A stretch of DNA of 33,557 bases, taken from NCBI GenBank assembly GCA_049999805.1, contig JBNGIO010001516.1, positions 1 through 33,557 of the forward strand, written 5' to 3'. The notes under the pieces were generated by a model that was not told the DNA's origin, searched no databases, and saw only the letters and a list, made by a program, of their open reading frames with translations. Source of the DNA: Folioceros fuciformis (lineage: Eukaryota; Anthocerotophyta; Anthocerotopsida; Anthocerotales). Below are positions 31,868-33,557 of this stretch, in pieces. Both the position numbers and the translations under genes were made by a program. Numbering within the stretch: the stretch's first letter is position 1; every line of letters begins with the position of its first letter.

Positions 31868-32110
31868 TGGTCCTCCACCACCTTTTAAGGGGTTGCTACT
31901 ACATATTGTTGTAAATTTGTACCATATAATTGCTGTGGTTCTTTATCCTCCTATTAGGGGTTGTCATCTTATATTGTTTCATAGATGCACCTTGTAGTTC
32001 CTATGGTCCTCTACCATCTTGCTAGGCTTGCCACCTCATATTATTACAAATATGCATGATATAATTGCTATGGTCCTCCATCCTCTTACTGGGGGTTGCA
32101 ACCCCCCTTT
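31868..32110. repeat. 67-68 base minisatellite, about 3.5 copies
   Basis: Units begin with TGGTYCTY at 31868, 31936, 32004 and 32071. Each contains a variant of a GGGTTG word followed by CATATTGTT-like and TATAATTGCT-like words. The copies are diverged by roughly a fifth to a third. It adjoins the 5' end of the decayed gag. The period is not a multiple of three in every unit, so it was not kept as coding repeat. Confidence 0.75.
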
Positions 32111-32915
32111 GTTTTTCAAGAGTAGTTTAATAATAATACTATTATGACTTCACATATATTTGGAGGGTGCCTATGAAGATCGTCCTCCACAACATCGAAC
32201 CCTTATGGAGGATGTCTTTCACAACATTCAATTTTAAGTTAAAAAAAAAACCCTCTAAAATGGCACCCTACCTAGATATTAATCTAATCGAGGAGTACTC
32301 AACCCTCGAATTTTGATGAAAGCTTATATACCAATCAAGTCTTGAAAGATTTAACCAATTTATAATCCAAAAGATATATAATAGATAGTGCAAACCTATC
32401 AAAAATCTAGTGCCCATACTTGGATGTTGCTATGATCTTAATGACCTCCCATCTATCACTAAGTTGTTTTTCTTACATAAGATATTTTAAGGAGTCCATA
32501 TTAAAGTGGAACATGAACACGATAGTCATCGTATTCAACTTAGAAATTTGTGGTTCTTTTGTGAAGAAGGTGATGGATTGTGCAGAGCAAAGGAGGTTGA
32601 AAAGTATGAAAACCTTGAAATGTAAGGTTCCACTTTTAACTTCTCACTCAAACCATGTAATTTTTTACAAAAAAATTAAAAATTATCCAAAATACGATTT
32701 CTTGTTGATAGACCCCAATTTTCACATCCTCAAAAATAAAGACAAGGAGCCATCTTCATTTCTTAGGAGACCTTGTTCTTAGTCTTGGGAGTCTTTGAGC
32801 TATTTACATCATGCTTGTTTTTCCACTTTTGCTATATCCACTAGGTCATCCTTTTGTAAGATAACTCTGAGTCCGTAGCAAACTTGGAGGAGTGCTCGGA
32901 TTGGAGGCTTGTTCC
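32111..32915. other. AT-rich sequence between gag remnant and LTR
   Basis: One plus-strand ORF of 120 codons (32420-32782) is present, rich in Ile, Lys and Ser, without recognised domain. I do not treat it as a gene. Nothing else can be supported before the LTR start. Confidence 0.4.
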
Positions 32916-33210
32916 TGTAGGGTTATTAAAGCCCAATGTGCCTAGACTAATGTGTTTAGTCTAAGGTTAGTGTCTAGTTAAATATCATTAGTTTAGATTA
33001 GCTTAAGCTAATTTCTAGGAAGCTTCTTGTGCAGCTTCCTGTGGGCTTCTTATGAAGCTTCCTAGGGAGCTCTTCTAGAGGGTATAAATACCCCCTTGAG
33101 CTCCCTTGTATGTGTGACTCTATTGTGAGAGTGTGACCTCTCTTTCTCCTCTCCTCCTTGCCTCCTCTTCTCCTCTTCTACACCATGTAGCTTCTAGAGC
33201 GTTCCTTTAA
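32916..33210 (+). mobile_element. 5' LTR of a Copia-like LTR retrotransposon
   Basis: The right boundary is set by the primer-binding site beginning at 33212. The left boundary is placed at TGTAGGGTTATTAAAG (32916) because plant LTRs begin with TG; this is uncertain by tens of bases. Inside are an 8-base hairpin (32943-32950 with 32956-32963), repeated AGCTTC(C/T)T words at 33019-33062 and a TATA box (33083-33090). A CT-rich leader follows. The 3' end (CCTTTAA) lacks the usual CA, so the copy may be diverged there. The element reads rightward out of the window. Confidence 0.7.
33083..33090 (+). promoter_or_regulatory. TATA box of the LTR promoter
   Basis: TATAAATA lies about 130 bases before the primer-binding site, the usual place for the LTR promoter. 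Transcription would start near 33110-33120 and run through the CT-rich leader. Confidence 0.7.
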
Positions 33211-33211
33211 G

Positions 33212-33229
33212 TGGTATCAGAGCCAGGTT
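33212..33229 (+). other. Primer-binding site for initiator tRNA-Met
   Basis: TGGTATCAGAGCCAGGTT is an 18-base match to the reverse complement of the 3' end of plant initiator tRNA-Met. Reverse transcriptase of most plant Copia elements primes minus-strand synthesis here. It fixes the element's orientation as plus. Confidence 0.93.
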
Positions 33230-33557
33230 GTGGAGCTCAAGTTGTGGAGTGAGGGAGCGAGATGCTCATGCCTGCAGATGCCACGGACAAAGGCCCATGA
33301 GAAAGGGCATGTAGGAGGAGCACAGAGCTCCAGGAGCCAGGGAGCCGGGAGCTCGGGGAGTCGGGAGCCTTGGCGGACACATCCGCGCAGGGCACTAGGA
33401 GGGTGCTGCCACGCTGCGAGGGGGATCTGCCCCCGGTGCGCCATCCACACCGGAGGTGCCCGGGCCGCGGGCCTCCCAAGTCGCCGCAGCCAGCCCGCCG
33501 GGGGCGGCCAGGCCCTAGACGTGGGCGGGCAAGCCCCGGCTGCTGGGGGTGCACCAC
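33230..33557 (+). mobile_element. Start of internal region of the LTR retrotransposon (partial)
   Basis: This is the untranslated leader after the primer-binding site and is cut by the window edge. It is very GC-rich, unlike the AT-rich flank before the LTR. No gag start is evident before the end. The long open frames on the minus strand here are by-products of the GC content. Confidence 0.55.

Noticed and set aside
31868-32110. CRISPR-like array
   Set aside because: The repeats are diverged, contiguous without unique spacers, and the genome is plant nuclear DNA; it is a minisatellite.
32420-32782. 120-codon plus-strand ORF
   Set aside because: Lys/Ile/Ser-rich translation of AT-rich DNA without domain, promoter context or neighbouring exons.
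33217-33557. Open frames on the minus strand at the right edge
   Set aside because: They run against the LTR element defined by its primer-binding site and TATA box and reflect only high GC content.

Overview
The window is nuclear DNA from a green land plant. Spliced genes with GT-AG introns (about 60 to 190 bases), an intron-free NCED gene, a cuticle-type ABCG half-transporter and plant-type retroelements all point that way. A complete gene for the dynein-arm assembly factor DNAAF11 (LRRC6/tilB) narrows it further, because among land plants that factor is expected only where sperm are flagellated. A seed-free plant (bryophyte, lycophyte or fern) is the best inference; the exact lineage cannot be read from the window.

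Layout. Bases 1-2671 hold a decayed LINE-type non-LTR retrotransposon on the + strand with a frameshifted reverse transcriptase. A gene island follows with four genes, all on the minus strand: NCED (3970-5802, abscisic acid synthesis), DNAAF11 (7015-9415, 12 exons), a fused SbcD-SbcC/Mre11-Rad50-like nuclease-ATPase (13330-18874, 21 exons) and an ABCG11/WBC-like half-transporter (20445-23534, 11 exons). For the last three I rebuilt the exon chains by hand. Every junction keeps GT-AG and reading phase, and the predicted proteins are 409, 1210 and 666 residues. From about 24.3 kb to the end the sequence is transposon debris: two unnamed degenerate coding regions on the minus strand, a CATG-rich block, a decayed gag with a zinc knuckle and a 67-68 base minisatellite. 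The last part is the 5' LTR and tRNA-iMet primer-binding site of a Copia-like LTR retrotransposon that runs off the right edge.

Function. The four genes are not an operon or an obvious pathway. NCED makes the ABA precursor, ABCG11-like transporters export cuticle lipids, DNAAF11 serves sperm flagella, and the SbcD-SbcC fusion is probably an organelle DNA-processing enzyme. The fusion is the most interesting object. It puts a complete metallophosphoesterase (residues about 127-430) in front of a split Rad50-type ATPase with a CxxC zinc hook (C826/C829), in the same order as a bacterial sbcD-sbcC operon, behind a basic presequence-like N-terminus.

Limits. No database search was possible, family calls rest on motif recognition, and splice models are by eye.
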